In this document: in pieces, positions 30,397 through 41,797 of the stretch
Position numbering within the stretch: the first letter of the stretch is position 1
How the letters are laid out: each line of letters begins with the position of its first letter
From: Hawksworthiomyces lignivorus
Taxonomy: Eukaryota > Ascomycota > Sordariomycetes > Ophiostomatales > Ophiostomataceae
Direction: 5' to 3'
DNA length: 64,000 nucleotides
Assembly: GCA_002917075.1 (NCBI GenBank)
Contig: NTMA01000001.1
Span: forward strand, 868,001-932,000
Made by a program: the position numbers and the translations under genes
Notes under the pieces: model-generated
Database searches by the model: none
Told to the model about the DNA's origin: nothing
What the model saw: the letters and a program-made list of their open reading frames with translations, nothing else

Positions 30397-32142
30397 AGTA
30401 CGCGCTTATTTGAGAAATTTAATTATCAAAAACTGTTTTCTTACAAGAATCGAATCTTGGTAGTTCTTTTGGTTTAGGAGAGAAGACTAAAACAAATAAT
30501 AGGAGGAAATCCGTGCTTTATATTTCATATTACTGTAGAGCAAAGCCAGCAATCATTTCTAGAATGCGACCGAATACAGTCTGCAGAAATCTTCGAACGG
30601 AGATTATAAACTCCAGAGTCCGAAATATTCATCGTTTCAGCGAGGCAGAACGTGCTGAGATGAGCACTAATGCATCTATACGTAGATGATTGGGGCGTGA
30701 TCGGGCCGTAGTCAAATGTATCTGTCGCTAAATACGGGTTTCCATTAGTGAAAACATCCATGTAACGTTTATACGTAAATTAGACCAATTGCTGACATAG
30801 AGTCGGTACTTAAATAGTTCCAAAGACTTTGTGTTCTTAAAGAGCAACGATTTACACTACCCGCATATTATTCTCACTCTCCTGTGAAGTGCTGTAAGTA
30901 GCACAATATGAACAAACCCCTCACTAGATATCCCTTCTTAGACTGTGAGGTAAGGATCTGCGTTTTACCAACATCAAAAGTTATTGCTCTGCAAATTAAG
31001 CGCTCGGAAAACTTGAAGGCCTAGGACTCAAAACATCAACTAAAGAATATGAAGTAAAGTACGTCTCCTTATTCTTTTCGTAGCGTTACTAAACGTTTCT
31101 TTTCTACCTAGGACATATTGAGAAAAGCTAGGAGATCATCAAGCACCGCAGCTGAAACCAATACATCCGCAAGGAACAATCGGAATGATTACTATGTAAC
31201 ACAGCCACAGCTTGGATCTAGTCTTGTCTATCTCGTGATTCGGAAGAAAATGCCGTGTAGCGGATTCGAAGACAAGAAGTCTGCCCGTAAATGCGGTAAG
31301 GATCTTAGCAGCCCGATCTTCCGTGAATGTCCCGTCAGATCCTTTTCTATTATGAGCTCTCTGATTACGATGACAACACAGTTCTTATGACTCATATACC
31401 TACTGCGACCCTAAAATTACCAATCAAAACGTGATGTGATCACATCATCGTGTACTATGCCATTTAATCGGCTAGGAAGAGAGTCTACGGTATCCAAGGA
31501 ATAGAAGATTAGGATGACTTTTGGGACTCTTCTTCTGAGGCTTGAGCTTACACGGTGACCGGTTGATAGTATGTGAGTTTTGTTATTATGAATAATAAAG
31601 AATGCATAGTATGTCGAGACTAAACTATTGTTAATGGGCCAATATCCGGTGGGATATGATTCTGAATTTAAGTATAGATGGTTTTCGGAATTTGTTGTTT
31701 CTACACCAGTTTATTCCATGGGAACGTGCCTATTTGACTTGCTCCAGACTTCTAGCAGAGAACCTAAATAGGTACAGTTTCGTAAGACTATGGATTTACA
31801 GGCTGTAGCTGGCTTCTCAACCACGCCAATTACTTTCACAAACTGGAGCAAGACTTCCACCGTAATTTAGACGTCTTGCCTTTGTAACTCAAGTTGAGAT
31901 CCGGCAGCCTGAGGTGATGATATCGGCTAGAAGACCGCATTGTCGTGCATTTGGAGGAGAGGTGGGATTAATAGTCAGCATTTCTCACACTTGCTCTCGA
32001 GGCAGAGGACTGACCAGAATATTAGAGATGGGCTTTTTTCTCTTTCATTTCTGACACAAAAGCAGGTACTGCGAAGCAACTATATGGATTTCCTTCGATA
32101 ACAAATATTTCAACTCGTGCTAATTCGACTAGTTACGACAGA
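30397..32142. other. Intergenic region, no supported gene
   Basis: 1746 bp, AT-rich. Short ORFs (for example about 31118-31390) lack recognisable features. A 16-bp perfect palindrome lies at 31432-31447. Confidence 0.5.
31432..31447. repeat. 16-bp perfect palindrome
   Basis: TGATGTGA-TCACATCA, fully self-complementary. It might be a dimeric protein-binding site; no gene starts close by (the nearest is 30396 on the minus strand, 1 kb away). Confidence 0.5.
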
Positions 32143-34177
32143 TCAATTTGTTTTCTCTCCTCGCAGGCTCACCAGCCGCCAGCGTGCAGAAGTATAATGG
32201 CGAATATTAGCACCCCAAAAGATGAACGGAATCGCCAGGCCAACAAAGGCGAAGAATATACCACCTAATGCGCCAAATGCCTGTCGGGAAGAGGTTAGAA
32301 ATACAAAGTCTCGGAAGCCATGACAAGTTCTCATCTGCTTACCCGCTCATAACCCTGATTTTCGACCCAGGGTACCGTTGCTTTGATAAATGCGAAAGCA
32401 ATGACATTCTTCAGCCCGTTGATCATCTCAAGACATTCGGCTGCAACGAGGAAATAGCTATCGCACACGTAGGTCATGGCTATACTAGCAGTACCGGTGA
32501 GGCCAACGCTGACCATTCCATAGGCTACGAAGATGACGGCCCAATGCATTTCACGGCCAACCGAAAAACCAAATAGAATAATGCCTACAAACACAAATAG
32601 GCTCGGCAAAAGAATCAGAACTAGGCGTGACTCGGGCTTGAAGATACCGCCATTCCGGCGCGCGCGGTACGTTGCCCACTTGTCGATTGCGACGCCACCC
32701 ATGAGGGCGCCTAGAAGCTGGCCAACTGAAATGAAATTGTCAACAATAGATAGAGCCGGCAACAAATTAAGTCATATTAAAAAGATTATACATACTGATA
32801 CCGGGAATATTAATCAAACCGACAGATCCAATGGAGAAGTTGTACGGCGGTGGGATGAGAATGGTGGAGCTCAGTACGTTGATCATGACCGTGGGTGCCA
32901 GACAGATGGAATCTACAATGTTAGAAAGCTGTCAAATATTATTGCTTTGCCAGAAACGAGACATACATGACAGAGCCGCGAATGCACAGGCTGGGTAGAG
33001 CAATAGTGGTAATGGCTTGAACATGAGCGCCCAGTAAGAATTCTCACGATCACGGAAAGACCACGGCTTGAGAAGCTGCACAAAAGATTTTGCAGTCTTA
33101 CTAGCTGTTGCTGGCCGTTCTGAACTCTCGAGATGATTGGAATTTGACTTTGCTTCGCTGCTTGCAGCATCAGACTCACTAGGTAAGTGTGAGAGATTGT
33201 TGTCTCGCTCGAAGTGCGTCTCGGGGGCAAAGAAGATGATCATGAGAAATGTTGCCCCACAGAGGATAGCACTGAGCCACTTTCCCCACGCCCAGCCCTT
33301 CTCTAGAGAGGTGGTGTGTCAGATCTCAGCATATACGCTGCGGCATGAGACACGAGACTGCCTTGGAGACATACTTTCAATGATATAGCCACCACACAGG
33401 GGTCCTACACTGCTGCCCAAGGCCAAAGCAATGACGTACCAACCCATTTTTTGTCCTCTCTCATGTAAGAAATATATATCCTGCGAGGGTTAGATTCCTA
33501 ATCGCCAAAGATTCATAAAGCGGGGGATTCTCACGTTGATAATCGCAGCGCCTAGGGCTTCCGACGCGCCACCACCAAACGCTCCCACAACGCATGCTGC
33601 TTGCAGACTGCCAAAACTTGGCGATGCAGCAGCCCATATTGCAGCTACAAATACCAATCCAGACGCAGCGAGAAACACGGGCCGCTTGCCAAAGTAAAGG
33701 GCAGTCGGAACCCAGAAGAAATTCTAAATAGAATCCATCCATTAGCTACATATTCCTTATCTGTCATCTATGCACACAGCCAATCCATCCTGGCTACTTA
33801 CAGCAAGACCAAGTGTAAGGATAACCCAGGAAATGAGTCCAGACGCCGTATCGATAGACACTCCCAGCTGGAGAGAGATCGGATAGAACGAGTCGGACAG
33901 CACAGTGCCGCTGACGTTATTGAAGAACACAAAACAGCACACCGAAAAGAATGTCATGTGCTTCCGCCATCGAGGCCAGCGTAAGGGGTCGTTTGGATCG
34001 TCCGTCGGTTGAGGGATGAGTGCAATGTCAGTGTCTTTGACGTGTTGCTCGCGGTTGTTGTCTAACTGCCATGTTAGAGGAGGTCCGCCTTAGATGTCGA
34101 GTATAATAACACTTACGGTTGACTAACGACACAATGCCGTCAGTCGGGTCAAGTTCAGCAAGTGAGCAAAAACGCAT
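32143..34177 (-). CDS. MFS transporter, DHA1-like
   Basis: Eight exons: 34177-34117, 34061-33802, 33723-33535, 33480-33375, 33302-32967, 32912-32796, 32725-32343 and 32280-32143. The total is 1590 nt, 529 residues, all junctions in phase. The N-terminus has PQPTDDPNDPLRWPRWRKH, the element preceding helix 1 in fungal DHA1-like carriers. LYFGKRPVF is the loop 2-3 motif. The middle loop after helix 6 (APETHFERD...) is long and polar. Helices follow to TARW near the C-terminus. Substrate unknown. Divergent from the C2H2/Zn2Cys6 regulator across 1043 bp, so it may be controlled by it. Confidence 0.87.
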
Positions 34178-35220
34178 GGTGGGCTGCTGTGCTTCTTTAC
34201 GAACTAAGTGTATAAAGAGATCGAGCTTGGTCTCTCAACAGAATGAAATTGACTTCATCTCAAGGAGAAGGAGGAAGGACACAATCAAGAAGATATAGAT
34301 TAACGTCGATATACATCTTTTGGTCTTCGAATTAAGAAAAAGAAAGGATCAACTCTGTCCCTGGACCCCGAGCATCCCCACTCTTTATGACAGGCAAGTG
34401 TCTGGGTAGTGTAGCAAAGTCTGGGGTAAGAATAAGATGAAGCCATGCACTGGATCACTACGTATTTTCCGTGCTGCTTTCGAGCACTGGCTACGCATCC
34501 AGACCTCCGCCGGCCCGGTGGGGAGCCGGACATGTGAGCCAGGGGCTCCTATCGCCGAATTTCGTCCCCCGCATAACCCCGAGATTGGAGAAAGCGGGGC
34601 GAGTCTTGGAGGCGGAGACTTTGAGACTCACTAATACTCAACTCCGCGAGGGTCTATTCTATTTTAGATATAGCTGGCATCTGTTGCCCCTCGTGTAAAA
34701 TCTTCACAAAGAGCGAAAGAATGCGGTGCGTGAATCTTATAGGTGTCGCCTAAGATGGCATTGGCGTACGACATGGCTTGCAAAGTTAGGGCCTAGAATA
34801 AGTGAAGCAGATCTTGGGTCAGCACATTAATGCGGCTGGAACTAGATTAGAAATCTCGCTTTGTATGAAGCCAGTACCCCCGTCTGGATCATTGTGGATA
34901 GGTAGGCTAGCTAAAACCACGAGACTATTGTTCATTAGTAGTTTGTTCCTTTCTGTTTTTTTTTTTACATGGCACATGGTTGGCCTGAGCGTCGTAATTT
35001 TCCCCCTAACACTTCCCCCTATGCCAGAAAGAGTATTCTCCAAGAAGACTCGCGTCCGCCTTAACAGCCGAGCTTTAACTCCCGCTATTTCTAATTCGAG
35101 CTTACTCCGTACGTCTGACCCATTTCCTCTCACCTTTCTCGAGACAAATGCGGACGCTCCAATGCTGGCTTCCAATGCTGTAACGAACTACCGTCGCTAC
35201 CCCAGCACGGGAACCCGAAC
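34178..35220. promoter_or_regulatory. Divergent promoter, MFS / composite regulator
   Basis: 1043 bp without a supported gene. A GC-richer block at about 34480-34630 contains CCGGC-N10-GCCGG and several CGG/CCG triplets in otherwise AT-rich DNA. Confidence 0.45.
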
Positions 35221-38200
35221 ATGGCGTTTTGCACATATTGTGGCCAGAAGTTCCAACGAAACGAGCATCTAGAACGACATCTCACAACCCGTAAGTAGTG
35301 CAGTAAAGTCTACGTCCCTATTATTGACCGACGCTGGTAGCAGGCTGAACTGACGCATTATTCTAGATACAAATGTAAAGCGCTTCAAATGTGACCGATG
35401 TCATATTTCATTTGCCAGAGCGTAAGCATCCATGGTCCACACTCTTCTCAGACTTAGCACGTCTCTTCTGAAAATATTTGCACATATAGAGACGTTCTTC
35501 AGAGGCACATGGTCATCCACGGCGACAGCACAGCGGGAAATGAGAACGGGTCGACGCAGTCCGTCACTAGAGTGCGGATACGCACACAAAATGCCTGTGG
35601 GAACTGTGCCCGGATGAAAGCCAAGTGCGATTCAAATACCCCCTGCAACCGGTGCAAAAATCGAAACATAGAATGTGACCGGCGACCCCGGAGACGACGA
35701 GCCACGACCACGGAGTCACAGGCATCCAGACTTATAGAAACGCTTGATATTCCAGGGGGTTCCGACGAAGAAGACGAAGAGAGCGATCGTGGACCAACCT
35801 CTGTCACAGCGAGGACGAGCGATCCACCTGTAGGTATGGCACCAGCGTCCCCCCAAGAGCAGGTGCCCATATGCCCAGATGCCGCCGGCACAATCAGTGC
35901 GTACCCTGATCCGACTTGCCTATCGGATGAGATGGACACCTCCAGACAACGAGAGAGCGCAACGGACACAAGCATAGACCTCGGCGCCTACATAGTAGAC
36001 ATGGTGTCCACTAATCCGCTAGATCACCACAACCTGCAGCTACCTGAAGAACAGTCCACGCTCGAGTCCACGCTGGCAGGATGGATTGCCAATCCTAGCA
36101 TGCTGCAGTTCCAACTCGCAGAATTTGATAAGGACGACCTTTCTCGAAGTGGTGGAAATACTGTAGGAGGCGACATGGAATTAGCCGCTCCGTTTGAGTC
36201 TCTTGGAACAATAGGAGACGGTGGTAGCAGCGGCATTGATGGTAGTCGGTATGGAAGGATCCGGCGAAATGACCGGACTTGGCGCTATCCCACAACACCA
36301 CCAGCCATCGAGGGGCCAGAGCATCAAGCAGTCCTTCAAGCACAGGACTTCTGGTCGTCTTTCCAGTGCAACCCGTGCCAAGACGTCGTGCACTGCCCAC
36401 GGACAGCAGGTGTACTTCTGCAGAGCCTAAGCCATATGCCCGAGTCAGATCGGCTTTGGGGCTGGCTCAACTTTGATTTTCCTAGCCCTGCATCTATGGA
36501 CGGGCTTGTCAGTGTCCCGCTCCTCGTCAACATCCGTGACAAGCTTGCCGCCATTTCGCAATCATTTCTGCGCAAGGCTCTCGAAGTTCACCGGCTGGAC
36601 CCAGCAGCGGCCACTTCTGACTATCCATCGCCACAAGCAGACATGTCTCCTGGATTCCTCATCTTGCCGCCAGCAGCGACGTTGGAGCATTTCTTGCGAG
36701 AATACATGCGGCTTTTCGAACCTTTCTATACTCTCATACCTGGCGGAGTGTTTGACGCCAACAGGCTCATGAACGGAGCAAACAACACGACGTCGAGTGT
36801 GTTGATCTTGCTCATGGTATCCCAAGGAGCCATGTCAGACCCGACTGGAGAGGCGAGGCGGTTGTCGGGGGGCTTAACAGAAGTCTGTCGTATCTCGCTC
36901 TTCGATGTAATCGAGACGCAGGTGTCGATCTGCCACCATCATCTTCTGATTCACTCATCGTTGCTATTTATCATCCAGGCGTCGTGGAGCGGGGACAAGT
37001 GGTTGATGGACATTGGCCTAGGCCAGCGTGGCATCTACATATCGGTTCGTAAAATGTGTCTTGGTACGGTGTTTTTTCTATGTCATCAGCTGATAACGTT
37101 GTAGATTATCCGACATGGTGGTCTATTCTCCAATCAGTGGCAGGATGCCATGACTCCTAATGAAACCCAAGAAATGGGCGAGTTGGCACAAGCGCAGTGG
37201 CTACAGAGAGAGAGATTAACAAGGTAAAATTCCCTCTCCTTTGCTTTCTACTTTCAATAAGACCTTGAGTATACTAAATAACTTAGACTTATTTACGCAT
37301 GGGTGACAATCGACCTAGAATTGAGTCTGTTTCAGGATATAAACCCTATGATACCTGTCACACAGCTGGAGCTGCCGCTCCCCAGCTCTAGTGATCTCTT
37401 TCTTGCCAACGATTTATCGTCTTGGCAGGATATTCTACGTAACCAGCAGGGCAAAGAAGATGGCGGATTATTATTACCGAAACAGCCGTCATTGTATACG
37501 CTATTCCAGCTATTCTTACAAAATGATCTTCATACATCACAGTACCGAAACTATCTCACACCGACCAACTTACGCCTCTTGCTTCACCCATTACATGCGT
37601 TCATTCGCGAGGTTCGACAACTACTAAGCTGTTTTGGCGGCTATGCCGGAAGCCGTCGCTCCTTTGCACCCATTACAAAAAAGTCGACAGAGCTCCACAT
37701 GGAAGAGATGTATGGCTTGCTACAGCGCTGGCATGATCTTTATCGCCTTGTACCACCCGTCGAGCCGGGTCATCCAGATCACGCTGTTATGACTGTCGCT
37801 CTTATCACATTCCATATTATTGCTCTCAATGCCGTAGCAGACGTGGCCGAGATCGAACGTCTTGCTCGTCGCCGCGTTCCTGACGAGCAAATACGAGCAC
37901 CGTCGCCTATGCCGCAGTCTTGGGCATCACCACATGCTTCCGCAGTTGCAGCTGCCCAGAGCGTACCAGACCCAGTTCCCGCGCTGCGACATGCCGGCCA
38001 GGTGCTGCACATCATGCGCTCATTAGACCGCAAGATCCGCCCGCCTTGGTGGCCTGCAAGTCTATACCGGGCAACAATGGTGCTCTGGGCTGTTAGTGTG
38101 TTCTATGGGCCTCAGTGGCGGGATGCCACTGACCATGTAGTTATCGACACAGATGACATGCAGAGAGAGGTGCAGGACCAGTGGGAGGCTGTCGGCAGCG

Positions 38201-38385
38201 CCGTTGCCCCAGCGCTCCAAGACCCGAACGGATGTGATTCACCCGTACGACTGGACAATCCAATACGCACAATCGAGTGCTGTCTGTGGTCATTTCGTCA
38301 CGGCGTGGCTACGAGACTGTCAGAAGGCGTACTGAGGAAATTACGACAGTTTCTAGAAAGTCGGCACATATGCGGGGGCGGCTAG
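35221..38385 (+). CDS. Composite C2H2 + Zn(II)2Cys6 transcription factor
   Basis: Exons 35221-35290, 35367-35421, 35490-37044, 37105-37223 and 37287-38385, 965 residues. The two small first exons encode two classical zinc fingers: C4-x2-C7-x12-H20-x3-H24 and C32-x2-C35-x12-H48-x3-H52. A binuclear cluster follows 25 residues later: C78-x2-C81-x6-C88-x5-C94-x2-C97-x6-C104 with flanking RRPRRRR. The rest is a fungal-specific regulatory region (TLEHFLREYMRLFEPFYTLIPGGVFDANRL and downstream helices). This C2H2-Zn2Cys6 combination occurs in a subset of ascomycete regulators. Exon 3 ends at a GTTCGT donor chosen by phase; that junction is the least certain. It stands at the head of module B and is convergent with the FAD monooxygenase (97 bp). 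Confidence 0.88.
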
Positions 38386-38482
38386 TCCTCCAGGACGTAA
38401 TGAAACAGTTGTATATATATACGATGAACTAAATACAAAGGTACCCTGTTAACCATCTACTTTTTCACTATACCATCTATTT

Positions 38483-39943
38483 CTACGCCCACTGCCTCAT
38501 GTTTGTCCGCCATTGGGTATACAAAGGTGCGTGAAGTTCTTGCAGTTCTTCCTTATCACCTCGAGCCAGTGCCTGAAAATACCAGTCTTCTTGGGCAGTG
38601 AAATCTGGGTCTGCTGCATGTAGGCGCATCTTGTTGGCACTACTGAGTGGATTGATGATGCACTGAAATACACGCCTTCGCTCTGCTGAATAGCGGCGGA
38701 AGAGAGCTTGGTCATCAAGGTGCTTTGAGCCATTGGTAGCTTTGACGCCAGTAGAACCGTTTGTGCCGTTGATACCATTGGTGCCGTTGGTGCTGTTTGT
38801 CTCATTAAGCTTTGCTTGCCTATGGAACACGATATCTAGCGTTTGATGCAGCGCGTCTGCATCAAGCAAACCACTGCACAGGCCAAGGCCACCAATGGGA
38901 TTGTTGATGTGAGCTGAATCACCGGCCAGGAAGCAACGGCCGCGATGCATTGTGCTGGCGAGAAGCTGGTGCATTTTGTAGAGACTCTTGCGCACCACGA
39001 TGTGATCGCTGGGCCGCGGCCCATCGATCTGCTTCAGCAGCATCATATCCACGTGCTCAGCCGACATGACTTCCTCGTCTGTCAGCTCTAGCTCGCTGGG
39101 GCCTGCAGCGGGCACGGCCATGCTGTATCGCCACAGTCCTTGCTTGCCTGCCTCGACGTGTTCCAGCGGAGTCACGACGGCCCAGTACTTTGGATCAACC
39201 ACGAAGTGCACCGGCGGATCCGCAACCACGGGCGCCGTGCGCAGCACATCTGTGGCTATGAACCGCTCCGGCCACGAATGGCCCTGCATGCGCACGCCGA
39301 GCAGTTTGCGGATAGTCGAGTGCCCCCCATCACAGGCAGCCAAGTATTGACCTCTGACAAGGGCTGTCGATGCGAGACCGAAGTCAGAGTCAGAGACTTT
39401 AACCGCGACGCTGACTCCGGCGTCGTCCTGCTGTAAGGCGGTCACCTCGTGTTGCCAAAAGACTTGGACGTTGCCCGTTTTTTCCGCTTCCTCGAGCAAA
39501 AGGGCTGCCAGGAGCGACTGTGCCAGCTGAATCGAATAGTGGCCCACTTCGTACTGGCCATTGACATCTGGTCGGCTCATAATGTTGTGGCCTAGTACTG
39601 GGCCGAGCTTCTTGCCTGTCAGCTTTCCAGACTCACTGACTTCATCTACCGGCAGCTTGCGCCACATGTAGCCTCCTGACGGCATGCCCTCTCGTGCTAT
39701 GCGGTCGTAGATACCAGCCTCTTGGAATAATGTGTGCACAGGGCCGTAGTATCCAATTGCCCGTGGCGCCTGGCTCAGCTCCTTTTCTTTCTCTAGAACC
39801 ACTGACTTGATACCGCTCTGTGCTAGACGTAGCGCTAGCATCATGCCCACGGGGCCCGCGCCAACGATGATGACGGGGACGAGAGCCATAGGCAAACATG
39901 CCGCCGGGGCCTGGTGACCGTTAGTAGTGACAGGAGTCGACAT
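38483..39943 (-). CDS. FAD-dependent aromatic monooxygenase (PF01494 type)
   Basis: 486 residues, one exon. Class A flavoprotein hydroxylase using NAD(P)H and O2. The FAD ADP-binding motif is G28-x-G30-x2-G33 (VGAGPVGMMLALRLA), followed by a Glu-ending second strand (SVVLEKEKE). The DG motif is CDGGHSTIRKLLG and the second FAD motif GRCFLAGDSAHINNPIGGLGLCSGLLDA. The family includes phenol 2-monooxygenase, MhpA-like 3-(3-hydroxyphenyl)propionate hydroxylase and salicylate hydroxylase. The lack of the roughly 150-residue thioredoxin-like C-terminal domain argues against a phenol 2-monooxygenase. An NGTNG-type low-complexity insert lies near residues 380-405. Divergent from the ADC-family gene, sharing a palindromic operator candidate. 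Confidence 0.9.
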   Translation of the reverse strand: MSTPVTTNGHQAPAACLPMALVPVIIVGAGPVGMMLALRLAQSGIKSVVLEKEKELSQAPRAIGYYGPVHTLFQEAGIYDRIAREGMPSGGYMWRKLPVDEVSESGKLTGKKLGPVLGHNIMSRPDVNGQYEVGHYSIQLAQSLLAALLLEEAEKTGNVQVFWQHEVTALQQDDAGVSVAVKVSDSDFGLASTALVRGQYLAACDGGHSTIRKLLGVRMQGHSWPERFIATDVLRTAPVVADPPVHFVVDPKYWAVVTPLEHVEAGKQGLWRYSMAVPAAGPSELELTDEEVMSAEHVDMMLLKQIDGPRPSDHIVVRKSLYKMHQLLASTMHRGRCFLAGDSAHINNPIGGLGLCSGLLDADALHQTLDIVFHRQAKLNETNSTNGTNGINGTNGSTGVKATNGSKHLDDQALFRRYSAERRRVFQCIINPLSSANKMRLHAADPDFTAQEDWYFQALARGDKEELQELHAPLYTQWRTNMRQWA

Positions 39944-40244
39944 GGTGTTCGTAGCAAGGGAGATCTATGTCGTGGTTGATATTTTCAACAAAAGAAAGCA
40001 TGAAGAAATTTGATAGGAATAACCACGAATGAGGTGATAGCTAAAATAGAGGTCCAGATCAGAACGTCTCTACGTGCTCCCTTAAATTTCTCTTGCTTAG
40101 ACTGAGGTAGTCCCACTGGGAACTTTCTCTTCCGCGATATCGAACGATATTCATTACCCCAATCCAACTTCCCTAGCAACCACACTAAACACAGCCACGA
40201 AGCCATGTCGCAGAGACACGGGGTCTACCTCTACATTTCCATGC

Positions 40245-40260
40245 CGGCGGGGTACCGCCG
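40245..40260. promoter_or_regulatory. CGGCGG-GGTA-CCGCCG palindrome
   Basis: Perfect 6-bp arms around 4 bp, that is CGG-N4-CCG nested in a longer repeat. Typical architecture for a Zn(II)2Cys6 dimer site; candidate operator of module B. Confidence 0.55.
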
Positions 40261-40268
40261 TTTCTATG

Positions 40269-40279
40269 CGGAGATGCCG
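40269..40279. promoter_or_regulatory. CGG-AGATG-CCG inverted repeat
   Basis: Second CGG inverted repeat, 8 bp after the first, with 5-bp spacing. Confidence 0.4.
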
Positions 40280-40492
40280 CCAGTCGACGCCCATAACAGT
40301 TTCAATAGCGGCGAATTTCAGTTAGCGTCGATGTCATTGCCAATGCTCTGACACGCTTGTAATTACCATCTTCTATTGATCTTCTGACTGTATATGTGTG
40401 CCTGCACAGAGCATCGTGCCACATTTGCTGAATACAGATAAAGTGACATCTCGTGCCAACTCGAAAAGCAACTCTTCTTCTCTCTATCGCAA

Positions 40493-41362
40493 ATGGCCTC
40501 TGTCCGCCGATTAACCCAACTTCATCGTCGCATGCCGGCTGTCTTCGGACCGTTCCCGGGCCCACGACAGTCATATGACGGTCTGTCTCGAAATGGATCA
40601 CATTCAACGAGCGTCGAATCGTTTTTGACGTTCCGAACATCTCAAGCCGCAATCTCAGACCTCCTCCCCAGAGACCTCTCTTTTCAGAAAACCGACAATA
40701 TTGCCTTTATCACTGTCGCAGCCAAAGAGCTAGACCAGTTAGAGTGGCTCGGTGGTCGAGGCTACAATTTGCTCAGTGTCTACATACACGGCGTGCAGCA
40801 TATTACACCCAGCGGTCGAGCTTACCAGGGAACTTTCTTGCCAGTGCTCTGGGAGAATTTGGCTGATCCCATCATCAGTGGCCGCGAAGAGCTTGGATAT
40901 CCAAAAATTTTTGGCGACTTAGCTATTAGCCGCACGAATGACACTCATACCACTATAGCGAGCTGGCAGGGTTCTATTTTTGCTGACTTTCAGCTCGAGG
41001 GACTAGAAGAAACTGAGAATGCCACAGGAAGTCTTGCTCCTCCTGAAGCCGGTGTTGACTCTGGTCTCTTGCTGCATCGTTATATACCAACGCCAGGTCG
41101 ACCGGGTGAGGCAGAAGCTGATTACCCTATTTTCATTGACTATGCCGCTGAGAAGGCAATTCAGCCGTCAAAACTGCAGCGCAAGTTTGTGTCCACCAAA
41201 GGAACGCTAAGATGGCACCCACGCAACTGGCAGGAATTGCCTACCTTACACCATATCGTAAAGCGGCTGGCAGACATTTCTTGGTTGGATGTAGTTGCAG
41301 GAGGTGTGATGGAAAAGATGGGCGGCTCTGATTTGTCTACCGCGAAGCGTGTAGAAGAGTGA
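40493..41362 (+). CDS. Acetoacetate decarboxylase (ADC) family protein
   Basis: 289 residues, one exon. ADC-fold proteins use a lysine Schiff base for decarboxylation; some relatives are aldolase-dehydratases or act on aromatic-pathway keto acids. The core GREELGYPKIFGD contains the active-site region (bacterial ADC has GRE-x-W/Y-G-x-PKK). The second Lys of the bacterial KK pair is replaced by Ile, so the Schiff-base lysine would be the single K here. EWLGGRGYNLLSVYIHGVQHI is the preceding barrel segment. Longer than bacterial ADC (about 245) by N- and C-terminal extensions, common in fungal members. Divergent from the FAD monooxygenase. Confidence 0.87.
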   Translation: MASVRRLTQLHRRMPAVFGPFPGPRQSYDGLSRNGSHSTSVESFLTFRTSQAAISDLLPRDLSFQKTDNIAFITVAAKELDQLEWLGGRGYNLLSVYIHGVQHITPSGRAYQGTFLPVLWENLADPIISGREELGYPKIFGDLAISRTNDTHTTIASWQGSIFADFQLEGLEETENATGSLAPPEAGVDSGLLLHRYIPTPGRPGEAEADYPIFIDYAAEKAIQPSKLQRKFVSTKGTLRWHPRNWQELPTLHHIVKRLADISWLDVVAGGVMEKMGGSDLSTAKRVEE

Positions 41363-41735
41363 AAGTGTGTTCGGCACCAATTCGAAATAAAATTCATATT
41401 TCACGACGTATAATAAAATCTTCTAAACCAGATTACATACTAGTAAAATTAAAGCAGAGTACAATATGAGTAGTTCGCAAACTAATTGCTCGAACCAAGC
41501 TTTCTAGCTAATAGGCATTTTTTTTTTAAAAATAAAAAAATAAAAAAAATAAAAAAAAAACTTCATAATTAGAACACTCATATTAGACCTACAGCTAATT
41601 GCCATTCATCAAAAATCAGCGATAAGTGCAATGCCTTGGACTTTGACTGCAGTGTAAAAAAATAAAAAAAAAATAGGTACAGTGCTCTAGCCGAGACTCC
41701 CGGCACCAACAAAAACCAAAATCCACTAACTATGT

Positions 41736-41780
41736 ACCCCAGTTTCTCCTCACTGGGGTCTTCTTTAACGTCTAAAGAAG
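41736..41780. repeat. Two back-to-back perfect 8-bp hairpins
   Basis: ACCCCAGT (41736-41743) pairs with ACTGGGGT (41752-41759). CTTCTTTA (41760-41767) pairs with TAAAGAAG (41773-41780). They abut without a gap, unusual for random AT-rich spacer. Confidence 0.6.
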
Positions 41781-41797
41781 TTGAGCCGTGGCGGAAT

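Larger units (their letters stand above)
39944..40492. promoter_or_regulatory. Divergent promoter, FAD monooxygenase / ADC-family gene
   Basis: 549 bp between the two start codons. It contains CGGCGG-N4-CCGCCG and CGG-N5-CCG close together. Confidence 0.6.

Noticed and set aside
31118..31390. 90-codon ORF in the 30.4-32.1 kb spacer
   Set aside because: No recognisable motif; probably chance.
34802..35272. 156-codon plus-strand ORF before the composite regulator
   Set aside because: It overlaps the first exon of the regulator in another frame and has no recognisable features.
36252..36263. TGGA-AGGA-TCCG match to the module A motif
   Set aside because: It lies inside a coding exon of the composite regulator; a few chance matches are expected in 64 kb.
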